Assembly (NCBI GenBank): GCA_027487775.1
Contig: JAIYCY010000027.1
Span: forward strand, 1-64,000
Length of the DNA: 64,000 nt
Direction: 5' to 3'
DNA from: Planctomycetaceae bacterium
GTDB taxonomy: Bacteria; Planctomycetota; Phycisphaerae; Tepidisphaerales; Tepidisphaeraceae
Shown: piece after piece, positions 18,840 to 27,619 of the stretch
How the letters are laid out: the number at the start of each line of letters is the position of its first letter
Position numbering within the stretch: position 1 is the stretch's first letter
Program-made: the position numbers and the translations under genes
Notes under the pieces: generated by a model
What the model was told of the DNA's origin: nothing
What the model saw: only the letters and a program-made list of their open reading frames with translations
Databases searched by the model: none

Positions 18840-19679
18840 TCAGTACGACATCGAGATGCCGACCTTGGCGAGCAGTTCGTAGTCTTGGCCGCCGTCGTTG
18901 GCGTTTTCGGCGCTGTCGGCGAAGAGTTGGATGTACTCAACACCGCCGGTGAGCGACCAGCTGCCGTACTTCTCGGGCATGGGGAGCGGAATGCTCGCCA
19001 TCGCGCCGATCGAGGCGTAACCGAAGATTTCGTTATCGCCGTCGTTGTCGACGTAGTAGTCGTCGACCGAGAAGCCGAACTTGATCGGGAACGAGAGCGA
19101 CAGGCTGGCGACATCAAGTCCGAAGCTCGGGGCGAGAGCGATTTCGGCGTAGATGTCTTCGCTGCCGTTGCCGTCGTCGGTTTCAGCGAAGACGCTGAAG
19201 ACCGGGTTGAGCGCGAAGTCCTTCAGACCCACGTTTTCCCAGTGCTTGGCATCGTCGTAGCCGAACTGGAAGCCGAGTTCCTGAATCGTCTCGAATGCAT
19301 TGTTCGGATAGAAGTAGACGGTGTAGATCAGGTTGAAGTTGAAGCCGTAAGCGCTCACGCCGGCGACGGCGTAGAGGTCGGATTCGTACCAAACGTTGTC
19401 GCCACCGGTCTGTTCGGAGTGGAAGCTGTTCCAGGTTCCGAGGGTGAGGTCGACAGAGACGTCATCGCTGGTGAAGGCGTTGAAGCCCACGGTCACGCCG
19501 GGCTGAACGATCAGGCCGGTGTCTTCCTGGTTGTAGCCACGGAAGAAGTAGCTGGTGGTCCAGTCCACGCTGGCACCGAACGTCAGACCGCCGGTGTTCG
19601 GATCGGTGGCTTCGGCACGGGCCGAGCCTGCAGCAGCCATCGCGGCCAAAACTGCGGTCGCAACAATACGCTTGCTCAT
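18840..19679 (-). CDS. Putative outer-membrane beta-barrel protein (TorF-like porin)
   Basis: A 279-residue exported protein. Signal peptide residues 1-22 (MSKRIVATAVLAAMAAAGSARA). The mature part alternates hydrophobic and polar residues, is rich in Gly, Asp, Tyr and Phe, and ends in MSY, typical of a barrel C-terminus. The early motif DWTTSYFFRGYNQ resembles the start of the TIGR02001/TorF putative porin family. AAGGAGCT lies just upstream of the ATG, so translation should be strong. Asp/Asn-rich turns (DDYYVDNDGDNE) suggest calcium-binding or extracellular loops. The transported substrate is unknown. Confidence 0.75.
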   Translation of the reverse strand: MSKRIVATAVLAAMAAAGSARAEATDPNTGGLTFGASVDWTTSYFFRGYNQEDTGLIVQPGVTVGFNAFTSDDVSVDLTLGTWNSFHSEQTGGDNVWYESDLYAVAGVSAYGFNFNLIYTVYFYPNNAFETIQELGFQFGYDDAKHWENVGLKDFALNPVFSVFAETDDGNGSEDIYAEIALAPSFGLDVASLSLSFPIKFGFSVDDYYVDNDGDNEIFGYASIGAMASIPLPMPEKYGSWSLTGGVEYIQLFADSAENANDGGQDYELLAKVGISMSY

Positions 19680-19992
19680 CGGAGCTCCTTCCTCATTGAA
19701 GAGGACGAAACGGGGTTAACTTGTGCTCGGCTTCGGCTCAGTGCGTCCTGACACCTATCCGGCTTGCCTATGGGCTCCACAGCCCAAGGCTCGGAATTAC
19801 GATTAACTTCGGCAAAGTCGCTTTATTCACAACAGTCTTTTCATCCGTCACATCCCGAAACTCCAAAGAGCAGCCGGGAGAATGACGTTTGAACCTAGAA
19901 ATGAACACTTTTCGCTTCCCGAAACATGTTCTTATCAGACGCAAGCCCGTTTGCCAAATCCATCCCGTCCCTCAACGCCACACCCCTCACCC
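19680..19992. other. Intergenic region between divergent barrel-protein and nadA genes
   Basis: No gene is convincing here. The region must hold the minus-strand promoter of the barrel protein (ribosome-binding site at its left end) and leads into the nadA promoter at its right end. I see no repeat array and no convincing -35/-10 pair for the barrel gene. Confidence 0.5.
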
Positions 19993-20000
19993 TGTATAAT
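19993..20000 (+). promoter_or_regulatory. Extended -10 promoter element of nadA
   Basis: TGTATAAT at 19993-20000 is a perfect -10 hexamer with a TG extension, about 31 bases before the preferred nadA ATG. No good -35 is present at 17 bp, consistent with an extended -10 promoter. It supports the downstream ATG over the longer frame starting at 19926, which would be transcribed only in part. Confidence 0.6.
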
Positions 20001-20030
20001 CACCCAAAATCGACCAAGGAATCCGCCCAC

Positions 20031-21212
20031 ATGGCCCTCGTTTGGCAACAACCACTTTCCCCAGTTTACCAAAACCTCTCCGACGCCGAACTGCGCCTAC
20101 GCATCGCGTCCGCCAAGGAAACTCTCGGAAAACGCCTCGTCATCCTCGGCCATCACTACCAACAGGACGACGTCGTCGCCTTCGCAGACTTCGTCGGTGA
20201 CAGCTTCGAACTCTCTCGACGCGCAAGCGAACAGTCAGACGCCGATTTCGTCATCTTCTGCGGCGTCCATTTCATGGCCGAAAGTGCCGACATCCTCACC
20301 GAACCACGCGTACGCGTCATCCTCCCCGATCTAGGCGCAGGTTGCTCCATGGCAGACATGGCCTCCCTCGATCAAACCCTCGACGCCTGGGCTCAACTCA
20401 AAGAAGTCTGCCCGGACGCACCCATCGTTCCCATCACCTACATGAACAGCTCCGCCGCCATCAAGGCCTTCGTCGGCGAGCACGGTGGGGCCGTCTGCAC
20501 CAGCTCCAACTGCCAAACCATCCTCGCCTGGGCGCTTCGCGGTGGGGCACTCCGCGAAACACCGACGCGGGTCGAAAACTCCAGCACTCCAACGCCCAAC
20601 AACTCCGAAACCAAAATCCTCTTCTTCCCCGACCAACACCTAGGCAGAAACACCGCCCACGCCATGGGTTTCTCACTCGATCAGATGGTCGTCTGGGATC
20701 CCACACGCGACCTCGGCGGAAACACCCCAGAACAAATCCGACAGGCACGATTCATCCTCTGGAAGGGCCACTGCTCCGTCCACGCACTCTTCCGACCCGA
20801 ACACATCGATCAGGCAAGGCAAAACATCCCCAACGTCAAAGTCATCGTCCACCCCGAATGCAAATTCGAAGTCGTCCAAAAGGCCGACCTCATCGGATCG
20901 ACCGCCTACATCGTCGACCAAATCCGCCGCGCACCACCCGGAACACGCTGGGCGGTCGGCACCGAAATGCACCTCGTCAACCGACTGCGGCAACAACACC
21001 CCGACCAGCACATCGTCGTCCTCTCCGATTGCCAATGCATGTGCACCACCATGTACCGCATCGACCTGCCACACCTCTGCTGGGCCATCGAAGAACTCAC
21101 TCAAGGCAAAGTCGTCAACGAAATCCGCGTCGATGACCACACCCGCCGATTCAGCCTCGTCGCACTCGACCGCATGCTCAACATCCGCAACATCACGCCC
21201 ACCGAAGACTAA
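20031..21212 (+). CDS. nadA: Quinolinate synthase
   Basis: Condenses iminoaspartate with dihydroxyacetone phosphate to quinolinate for NAD synthesis, using a [4Fe-4S] cluster. Start at 20031 (MALVWQQPLSPV) has AAGGA upstream and lies after the TATAAT element. Conserved motifs: LGHHYQQDDVVAFADFVGDS, FCGVHFMAESA with the first cluster Cys, TSSNCQTIL, FFPDQHLGRNTA, HPEC(K) and CQCMCTTMYRI with the C-terminal Cys. A short Ser/Thr/Pro/Asn-rich insert (VENSSTPTPNNSETK) sits before the FFPDQHLG motif, in a position where other NadA proteins are compact. No nadB or nadC is adjacent. Confidence 0.95.
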   Translation: MALVWQQPLSPVYQNLSDAELRLRIASAKETLGKRLVILGHHYQQDDVVAFADFVGDSFELSRRASEQSDADFVIFCGVHFMAESADILTEPRVRVILPDLGAGCSMADMASLDQTLDAWAQLKEVCPDAPIVPITYMNSSAAIKAFVGEHGGAVCTSSNCQTILAWALRGGALRETPTRVENSSTPTPNNSETKILFFPDQHLGRNTAHAMGFSLDQMVVWDPTRDLGGNTPEQIRQARFILWKGHCSVHALFRPEHIDQARQNIPNVKVIVHPECKFEVVQKADLIGSTAYIVDQIRRAPPGTRWAVGTEMHLVNRLRQQHPDQHIVVLSDCQCMCTTMYRIDLPHLCWAIEELTQGKVVNEIRVDDHTRRFSLVALDRMLNIRNITPTED

Positions 21213-21319
21213 AAAACCGCGCCTATCGAAAACCGCTTCTATCGAAAACCGCTTCTATCGAAAACCGCTTCTGTCGAAAACCGCGCCTGTCGAAAACCGC
21301 GCCTGTCGCGATCCACGCC
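21208..21319. repeat. 16-bp tandem array, about 7 copies, at the nadA stop codon
   Basis: Units of the form TATCGAAAACCGCTTC at 21224, 21240 and 21256 are identical. The next two change to TGTCGAAAACCGCGCC, and edge copies at 21208 and 21304 are degenerate. The array starts at the nadA stop codon itself. Units change in blocks, as expected for expansion of a mutated copy. Confidence 0.9.
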
Positions 21320-21482
21320 CTGTTCATGCCCTCAATCCAACGGGCGCGCTGCGCGAATGCGTCCGCAGCCGCGCGACACTTTTCCCGATTTTTTGCGATC
21401 ACCCCGATTCTTCGACGATCTTGACCGGTTTCGACCGGCTTCTACCCCATTCCACGTTCGGCCAATCGCGATTCCACACACG

Positions 21483-21570
21483 TTCCGACACGCTCAGGCG
21501 CGCATTCCGACGCACTCACGCTCGCATTCAAACACGCTCAAACACGCTTTTCGACACGCACGCCAAAACA
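21483..21570. repeat. 22-bp degenerate tandem array, 4 copies
   Basis: Units at 21483, 21505, 21527 and 21549 share TTC(C/A)GACACGCTCA-like sequence rich in CACGC. It lies in the same 502-bp gene-free stretch (21213-21714) as the 16-bp array but is unrelated to it in sequence. No gene is supported in the stretch. Confidence 0.65.
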
Positions 21571-21714
21571 CATCGCGCACCCACCAAACACGCTGTTGAA
21601 CGCGCTCAAGAGCGATTCGTCATCGACCGCAACAGCGCTCTCCGTTTCAAGCCGATCAGGCCGGCCTCACGACTCGATACGGCACGGAATCGACTCAGAT
21701 CGAGCGGCGCAGGC

Positions 21715-22461
21715 TCAAAGCAGCTTCTTCAGATTCGTCAGAGCGACTTCAACTGCCTTCATCGGCGGATACTTCTGGTAGACCTCGTGCTCGACCACAT
21801 AATACTCGGTCCCCGCCGCGCGACACTTCTCGATCACCGACTTCCAAGGCACCTGGCCCTCACCGATCGCGCTCCCATCCAACGGAAACTCCTTGAAATG
21901 TACACTCGGACAACGCTTCGGATGATGCTCCATCGACCACGTCGCGCTCATCCCGCCGTGCATCGCGTTACCCGTGTCGTGCTGCAACAAAAATGACTCG
22001 TCCGTCAATTCAATCAAATGCTCCCACGCACTCTTACCATCGGAAAGCGGCTTGACGTCCCCGTCGTGCAGGTGATATCCCGTTCGCATGCCGGCGGCCC
22101 TGAGCTTCGGCAACGCCGGCGCGATCTCATCCAACGTTCGCTTGCACGCGTCTCGACTATTCCGCTTCTCAGGCGGCAGCCACGGTACAAACGGCAACCG
22201 ACACCCCAACACCGCATAATCCGCGATCATCGCGTCGACCTTCTCGGCATGAAAGTTCTCGATCCCGACGTGCGCGCCCGCACACACAAGCCCAAGATCA
22301 TCCAAAATCCTCCGAATCTCACCCGCACCATGCCCGTGAAGCCCCGCAAACTCGACCGCCTCATATCCCAGCTTCGCAACGGCCTGCAGTGTCCTCGGAA
22401 AATCAGCCTTGGCGTCGTCGCGAAGGCTCCAGAGTTGTAATGCGATCTTGGACATGGGCAA
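21715..22461 (-). CDS. Sugar phosphate isomerase/epimerase family (xylose isomerase-like TIM barrel)
   Basis: 248 residues, beginning (MP)MSKIALQLWSLRDDAKADFPRTLQAVAKLGYEAVEFAG, the hallmark opening of AP endonuclease 2/xylose isomerase-like barrels. Later motifs are CAGAHVGIENF, RTGYHLHDGD with a metal-ligand His, LLQHDTGNAMHGG (HDTGNA is a conserved metal-site strand), VHFKEFPLDG and YYVVEHEV. Members act on inositol, hydroxypyruvate, tagatose and similar carbohydrates; the exact substrate cannot be assigned. GAGG lies just upstream of the start. It is a single gene. Confidence 0.85.
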   Translation of the reverse strand: MPMSKIALQLWSLRDDAKADFPRTLQAVAKLGYEAVEFAGLHGHGAGEIRRILDDLGLVCAGAHVGIENFHAEKVDAMIADYAVLGCRLPFVPWLPPEKRNSRDACKRTLDEIAPALPKLRAAGMRTGYHLHDGDVKPLSDGKSAWEHLIELTDESFLLQHDTGNAMHGGMSATWSMEHHPKRCPSVHFKEFPLDGSAIGEGQVPWKSVIEKCRAAGTEYYVVEHEVYQKYPPMKAVEVALTNLKKLL

Positions 22462-22669
22462 TCCTCAAATGATGATTCGAATCGAAGGTCAACAGTTCCG
22501 GTCAGACGCACACCGCGTCCTGTCACACAAAGGAACAGCCATACGACCGCCAAGTCAAGAATGCCATCCCCTCCCTCTATGCGACGACTTGCCCCACACC
22601 ATAGTTATCATCCGAATCATTGACCGATTCCCGGACGCTCATCCGCCTGACAGTTGACCGCCAACCCGA

Positions 22670-22699
22670 TTGACCCCATCGATTCAATTGCGGTATACT
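22670..22699 (+). promoter_or_regulatory. Promoter of the vWA/ExbBD operon
   Basis: TTGACC at 22670-22675 and TATACT at 22694-22699 with an 18-bp spacer, each five of six to consensus. The predicted start near 22706 leaves an untranslated leader of about 107 bases before the vWA gene. The rest of the 351-bp gap (22462-22812) shows nothing else. Confidence 0.65.
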
Positions 22700-22812
22700 C
22701 AAATCGTCGCGAAATCGTACGATCCGTAATCTAAAACGTCTCGCATGGACAATCGCATCGGGCGCGTGCCCGCGATTCACGATGACAACGGCGGGTTTGA
22801 CTGGAGCGTTCT

Positions 22813-23907
22813 ATGTCGCAGCCTCAACCATCGCCCGCCTCCCCACAGGGCACCGCCCACGAGCGCTCCGCCGAGGAACTGCTCCTCGAGCAGGAACTGA
22901 AAATCTCATTCTGGCGACGACCCTGGGTACAACAAGTCGTTCCCCTCGCAACAAGCCTCCTGTTTCATCTCGGCATCATCGTCCTCGCCGTCGTCGTGAT
23001 TCGAACCCTGCCAAAACTCATCGAGGTCGTCGTACAGGAACAGGTCATCATCCCGGAAGGCATGCTCGCAGATTCCACCGACCTCGGGCCGATGGAACAG
23101 GCCGGGCTCAACGACGATCCGACGCGTCCTTCCATGCAGGATCAAGATCCGACCGTCAACGACACACAAGGCTGGGCGGAACGCGAAGGACAAAACCAAA
23201 CGCCCTCCAACGACAGCGACACCAGCGCCGAGTCGACCAGCAATGTCACGCCCATCGGCGTCGGTGTTCGCACAGGCGGCGCACTCACCAATAGCACCCG
23301 CATCGGTTCCGGCGAAGGCGGCGGACGACTCGCACGCTTCGGCCCGCCCGGCGGGGGCAAGCGCGGCATCTTCGCACCAGGCGGACGCGGCGGAAACGCA
23401 CGAAACATCATCTACATCTGCGACGCCTCAGGCTCCATCGGATCCAGCGCCACCCGCAAAGCCGTTCTCATCAACGAACTCAAAAAAGCCATCGATAACC
23501 TCAAACCCATCCAATTCTTCAACGTCATCTTCTTCGCAGACGAACGACCCAAAGTACTCAACGATTCAGGACTCCTCGCCGCAACCCCCGCCAACAAACA
23601 ACGCGCCTACGCCTACCTCGACAGCCTGCAAATGCAGGGACAAACCGACCCCGTTCCCGCGCTCCAAGTCGCCTTCAAACAAAAACCCGAACTCGTCTTC
23701 CTTCTCACCGACGGCGAATTCTTCGGCTCCAGCACACCCGAAGACGTCATCGCCGCTGTCAAAAATCTCAACCGCGACGGCAAAGTCCCCATCAACACCA
23801 TCATGCTCGACAACGATCGCGAAGAAGAACACAAAACACTCCGAACCATCGCCGAACTCACCGGCGGACGCTTCACCAGCGTCTCTGCCGAGGAACTCCT
23901 ACGCTGA
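22813..23907 (+). CDS. Membrane-anchored von Willebrand factor A domain protein
   Basis: 364 residues. A short cytoplasmic N-terminus is followed by one membrane segment at about residues 38-62 (VVPLATSLLFHLGIIVLAVVVI), a low-complexity Gly/Asn/Thr/Gln linker (about 75-195), and a periplasmic vWA domain with the MIDAS motif DASGS (near 205), then TDPVPAL and FLLTDGEFF. The anchor-linker-domain order is that of TonB, TolA or GldM-type proteins that are moved by an ExbB/ExbD motor, and those genes follow immediately. GGAG precedes the start. I infer it is the load-bearing partner of the motor; its target is unknown. Confidence 0.85.
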   Translation: MSQPQPSPASPQGTAHERSAEELLLEQELKISFWRRPWVQQVVPLATSLLFHLGIIVLAVVVIRTLPKLIEVVVQEQVIIPEGMLADSTDLGPMEQAGLNDDPTRPSMQDQDPTVNDTQGWAEREGQNQTPSNDSDTSAESTSNVTPIGVGVRTGGALTNSTRIGSGEGGGRLARFGPPGGGKRGIFAPGGRGGNARNIIYICDASGSIGSSATRKAVLINELKKAIDNLKPIQFFNVIFFADERPKVLNDSGLLAATPANKQRAYAYLDSLQMQGQTDPVPALQVAFKQKPELVFLLTDGEFFGSSTPEDVIAAVKNLNRDGKVPINTIMLDNDREEEHKTLRTIAELTGGRFTSVSAEELLR

Positions 23908-24039
23908 CACAATCACCTTTCAATCAATACCCTCTTTCAATCAATCGAACCGTCACCAAAACACCAACGCATTCGACCATTAAACACGCACTAGCACACC
24001 AGGCACTCGCCCCTGACCACCACACACACCCTACTCCCC

Positions 24040-24849
24040 ATGAACCTTCGACACACACTTCGCGTCTTTCTTCTCTCCTCCGCCATGCTCCTCGGACTGG
24101 TCCTTCTCTCCGACGCCGTCTTCGCCCAGGAAGCCGCCGCCGGTGAGACAGCCGCAGCCGCAGCGCCTCAAAGCGGAAAGGTCGCGACCGCCGTCAAACT
24201 CGTCTTCGGCGAGCTCGACTTCGTCACCGTCATCATCTTCATCCTCTCCATCATCTCCAGCACCTACATCGTCAAGTGCTCACTCCAGGCACGCAAAGAA
24301 ACCATCCTCCCCGAAGAATCCACCGCTCGCATCCGCGACATGATCTCCAATCGTCAGTTCCAGGAACTCATCGACTTCACCGAAGCCGACCCCAGCTTTG
24401 TCAGCCAAGTCCTCAACCCCGCCCTCAAACGCGCTCCCAAATACGACCACATGAAAGAAGCCATGGAAGTCGCCATCGGGGAACAAACCGCCGACGCCTT
24501 CCGAAAGGTCGAAGTCCTCAACATCATCGGAAACCTCGGACCACTTCTAGGCCTACTCGGCACCGTCCTCGGCATGATGGTCGCTTTCGATCAAATGATG
24601 CAAGCACAAGGCGAAGCAAACCCCAGCCAACTCGCAGGCGGTATCGCCACCGCTCTCGCACACACATTCCTCGGCCTCTTCCTCGCCATCCCAAGCCTCG
24701 CGGCCTACGGACTCATCCGACAGAAGCTCGACCGCAACACCACCCGCGCCGCCATCGAAGCCGAGGAACTCCTCCAAATGATGCGACCCGACGCCAACCC
24801 CAATAACACCCGATCCGCCGCCCCCGCGCCCAGCGTCCGCCCCAAGTAG
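24040..24849 (+). CDS. exbB: MotA/TolQ/ExbB proton channel family protein
   Basis: 269 residues with a signal peptide (1-30, ending VFAQ), a first membrane segment near 60-80 (VTVIIFILSIISSTYIVKC), a cytoplasmic helical domain and two C-terminal membrane segments containing the family signature GNLGPLLGLLGTVLGMMVAFDQM (about 166-188) and GGIATALAHTFLGLFLAIPSL. Forms the stator-like proton channel with ExbD. It lies 132 bp after the vWA gene and 61 bp before the first exbD. The added signal peptide matches the extended ExbB variants common outside proteobacteria. Confidence 0.93.
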   Translation: MNLRHTLRVFLLSSAMLLGLVLLSDAVFAQEAAAGETAAAAAPQSGKVATAVKLVFGELDFVTVIIFILSIISSTYIVKCSLQARKETILPEESTARIRDMISNRQFQELIDFTEADPSFVSQVLNPALKRAPKYDHMKEAMEVAIGEQTADAFRKVEVLNIIGNLGPLLGLLGTVLGMMVAFDQMMQAQGEANPSQLAGGIATALAHTFLGLFLAIPSLAAYGLIRQKLDRNTTRAAIEAEELLQMMRPDANPNNTRSAAPAPSVRPK

Positions 24850-24910
24850 TCCACGAGCCATCGCCACGCACACCCGCCCCCTAACCGACAGCCACCCGAA
24901 AGATCCGACG

Positions 24911-25429
24911 ATGGGCAAACGCCACATGCCAGAATCGCACGCGGAACACCCCAACGTGGTCCCGCTCATCGACGTGATGCTCTGCATCATCGTCTTCTAC
25001 ATGCTCGCTGCCAAAATCGGCGTCGCCGCAGGCAAACAGGAAGGCATCGAACTCCCTGAAACACTCTTCGGAAACAAACTCACACTCTCCAACACGCTCA
25101 CCATCAACGTCACCACCATCGGCCTCGGAGGACAAGAAGTCCCACGCGTGACCGCTGCCGTCGACGATACCGGCACGCCCGTCGCACTCGACGTCGGTTC
25201 ACCCATGGACGGCCCGCTCACCCAAGCCCTCCTGCGAGCCCGCTTCGGAAACGACCGACGCGAAGGCGGAACAGGAACCAACGCCGACAGACCCAGCCTC
25301 CGCGTCGTCATCCGCGCCGATGCCAACAAAGTCAAATACCGACACCTCGCACCCGTCCTGCAAGCCGTCGCAAACGCCAAAATCGAAAACATCGACTACA
25401 ACACACGCAAGGGAAAACCCAAAAACTGA
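24911..25429 (+). CDS. exbD: ExbD/TolR family biopolymer transport protein (first copy)
   Basis: 172 residues. One N-terminal membrane helix at about residues 17-38 (VVPLIDVMLCIIVFYML) carries the conserved Asp that conducts protons in the PLIDVM motif. The periplasmic domain contains VVIRADANKVKYRHLAPVLQAVANAKIENI, the normal ExbD/TolR C-terminal signature. An insert of about 45 residues in the periplasmic domain makes it longer than the second copy. Second partner of the motor encoded in this operon. Confidence 0.92.
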   Translation: MGKRHMPESHAEHPNVVPLIDVMLCIIVFYMLAAKIGVAAGKQEGIELPETLFGNKLTLSNTLTINVTTIGLGGQEVPRVTAAVDDTGTPVALDVGSPMDGPLTQALLRARFGNDRREGGTGTNADRPSLRVVIRADANKVKYRHLAPVLQAVANAKIENIDYNTRKGKPKN

Positions 25430-25480
25430 TCCGCACGAAAGTCGACACCGCAGCACGCATCGACCGACAAGGACCCGACC

Positions 25481-25966
25481 ATGGCCAGTGGCAAAAGAAC
25501 CCGATTCGGCGCACGAGCGCCCGCCCGCTTTGAAAGCGGCCCCAACATGACGCCGCTCGTCGACGTCGTCATGGTCATCCTCATCTTCCTCATGCTCGTC
25601 GGTTCATTCGCCACCCAGGAACTCATCCTCCAACAAAAGGCCGGACTCTTCTCCGTCGCCTCCAGCAGCGCACGACCCCCTGACCCCAATCAAGTCCCCG
25701 ACGAACCCATCATCGTCCGCGTCGATCCAACCGCTGACGGCGGGTACATCGTCCGTGCCGACAACATCCAAGCCACCAGCGGAACCGTCCTCCATGATCA
25801 AATGAAGGCCCAGTTCGAAAACCTCATCCGCATCGGCAAAGATCAAACCAAAATCGCCGTCGTCGTCCAACCCTCCGGCGATGTCGCATACGGACAACTC
25901 ATCGAAGTCTACGAAGCAGTCCTCAAAGCAGGATTCGAAAAAGTCAGCTTCGCCACCCCTCGCTAA
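25481..25966 (+). CDS. exbD: ExbD/TolR family biopolymer transport protein (second copy)
   Basis: 161 residues with membrane helix about 25-45 (MTPLVDVVMVILIFLMLVGSF), conserved Asp in PLVDVV, and a periplasmic domain ending VVVQPSGDVAYGQLIEVYEAVLKAGFEKVSFAT. Sits 51 bp after the first copy. Two dissimilar ExbD proteins with one ExbB suggest a mixed ExbD dimer in the channel, as inferred for other two-ExbD operons. Confidence 0.92.
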   Translation: MASGKRTRFGARAPARFESGPNMTPLVDVVMVILIFLMLVGSFATQELILQQKAGLFSVASSSARPPDPNQVPDEPIIVRVDPTADGGYIVRADNIQATSGTVLHDQMKAQFENLIRIGKDQTKIAVVVQPSGDVAYGQLIEVYEAVLKAGFEKVSFATPR

Positions 25967-26014
25967 ACCACGACACCACTGGCAGCCCCCAGCCCGCTTG
26001 TGTACCGTCATTTC

Positions 26015-26560
26015 ATGAACCTTCAGCCAACGCTGGCATCGACATGGATCCGGCTCGTCCCGCTTCGGGAAGCCGACTTCGAAACACTCTACAACGTCGC
26101 ATCCGATCCGCTCATCTGGACTCAACATCCAAACCCGGATCGCTATCAACGCGACGTCTTCAGAAGGTATTTCGACGGCGCAATCCAAAGCGGTGGAGCC
26201 TTTCAAGTGCTCGATGCTCGCAATGATCAGCCGATCGGTTGTACGCGATACTACAACTACAATCCCGAACTCAAATCCGTCCTGATCGGCTACACCTTCC
26301 TCGCCCGCAGCCACTGGGGAGGCGTCTTCAACCCGGCCATGAAGCAACTCATGCTCGAGCACGCCTTCACTTCTGTCCAAACCGTCCTCTTCCACATCGG
26401 CATCAACAATCGCCGATCACGCATCGCCATCGAACGACTCGGCGCGACGTTCGTCCGCGAACTCGAAGTCGCCTACCACGCCGAACCCTTGAAGCAAAAC
26501 GTCGAATACGCCATCACCAGAGACGCCTACTTGAGCCAGCATCGCTTGACAACCGGCTGA
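26015..26560 (+). CDS. GNAT family N-acetyltransferase (RimJ/RimL type)
   Basis: 181 residues from the ATG at 26015; a GTG at 26000 would add five. Contains IRLVPLREADFETLYNVASDPLIWTQHP at the N-terminus and, near the acetyl-CoA site, SVLIGYTFLARSHWGGVFNPAMKQLMLEHAF, IGINNRRSRIAIERLGATF, all typical of the RimJ/RimL-like branch (Acetyltransf_3). The canonical R/QxxGxG/A loop is relaxed to SHWGG, as is common in this branch. It precedes the glucuronokinase gene by 40 bp and may be cotranscribed; the substrate is unknown. Confidence 0.85.
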   Translation: MNLQPTLASTWIRLVPLREADFETLYNVASDPLIWTQHPNPDRYQRDVFRRYFDGAIQSGGAFQVLDARNDQPIGCTRYYNYNPELKSVLIGYTFLARSHWGGVFNPAMKQLMLEHAFTSVQTVLFHIGINNRRSRIAIERLGATFVRELEVAYHAEPLKQNVEYAITRDAYLSQHRLTTG

Positions 26561-26600
26561 CGGTATCGACGCTCAAATCAACTCGCACTCAGGAGGCCTC

Positions 26601-27599
26601 ATGATCATCGAAGGACACGCACACGCACGCGCAGGACTCGTCGGCAATCCCTCCGACGGCTATTTCGGCAAAACCATCAGCTTCATCATCCGAAACTTCA
26701 AAGCGACAGTAAAAATCTGGGAAGCACCCCACTTCGAAATACTCCTCGGGCCCGCCGACTACGCTCGATACGCCAGCGTCTCAGCATTCCTCCGCGATCA
26801 AAAACTCTTCGGCTACTACGGCGGAGTACGACTCATTAAAGCCGCCATCAAAAAGTTCCACGACCACGCCGCCAAGCAAGGCATCACGCCACCCGATCGC
26901 TCATTCTGCATCAGCTACGACTCCGACATCCCAAGACTCGTCGGTCTCTCAGGCTCCAGCGGAATCGTCACCGCCACCATGCGCGCCCTCATGCAGTTCT
27001 ACGCGCAAGACATCCCCAAACACCTCCTCGCGACTCTCGTACTCTCCGCAGAACGCGACGAACTCGGCATCACCGCCGGACTGCAGGATCGCGTCATCCA
27101 GGCCTACGAAGGCATGGTCTACATGGACTTCTTACGCGAACAAGTCGAATCGCTCGGCTACGGCAACTACACCGAACTCAAACCCAATCCCGCCCCGCCG
27201 CTCTATGTCGCTTTCGACCCCGAACGCGCCGAAGTCAGCGATGTACCTCACCGAAACCTCCGACAACTCTGGCTCCAGGGCGATGCCACCGTACACGCCG
27301 CCATGCACGAACTGGCCCACATCACCGACCGCGCCAAGGCGGCGATCGATACGAGCGACTGGACCACACTCGGCCGCTGCGTCGATGACAACTACGCCGT
27401 TCGACTGAAGATCATGAACGTCGCGCCGGAAAATCACCGAATGGTCGAACAAGCCCGAAGCGTCGGATGCAGCAGCCATTTCTGCGGATCAGGCGGCGCC
27501 GTCTGCGGCCTCTACTCCGACGGAGACCAATACCAAAAGCTGGTGGACGCGATGGCGGAAATCAACTGCACAGTCATCCGGCCGAACATCTTCGGGTGA
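26601..27599 (+). CDS. GHMP-family sugar kinase, probable glucuronokinase
   Basis: 332 residues. Start has AGGAGG five bases upstream. The GHMP kinase motifs are clear: motif 1 GHAHARAGLVGNPSDGYFGKTISF, the ATP-binding loop IPRLVGLSGSSGIVTA near residue 115, AGLQDRVIQAYEGMVYMDF, and the C-terminal motif 3 CSSHFCGSGGAVCGL. The N-terminal LGNPSD.YFGKTIS and GYYGGVRL segments are, from memory, those of plant glucuronokinase rather than galactokinase, mevalonate or homoserine kinase. It would make glucuronate 1-phosphate from glucuronate and ATP. A GalU-type uridylyltransferase lies downstream, beyond the GxxExxY element. Substrate is inferred; other uronic or heptose sugars remain possible. Confidence 0.8.
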   Translation: MIIEGHAHARAGLVGNPSDGYFGKTISFIIRNFKATVKIWEAPHFEILLGPADYARYASVSAFLRDQKLFGYYGGVRLIKAAIKKFHDHAAKQGITPPDRSFCISYDSDIPRLVGLSGSSGIVTATMRALMQFYAQDIPKHLLATLVLSAERDELGITAGLQDRVIQAYEGMVYMDFLREQVESLGYGNYTELKPNPAPPLYVAFDPERAEVSDVPHRNLRQLWLQGDATVHAAMHELAHITDRAKAAIDTSDWTTLGRCVDDNYAVRLKIMNVAPENHRMVEQARSVGCSSHFCGSGGAVCGLYSDGDQYQKLVDAMAEINCTVIRPNIFG

Positions 27600-27619
27600 A
27601 TCGTCACTCGAACCGTTAC

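Noticed and set aside
20342..21136. A 264-codon frame inside nadA
   Set aside because: Arg/His/Pro-rich shadow frame of nadA with no features of its own.
22782..23294. A 170-codon frame starting just before the vWA gene
   Set aside because: It overlaps the vWA gene in another frame and is Arg/Thr/Gly-rich, without a conserved feature.
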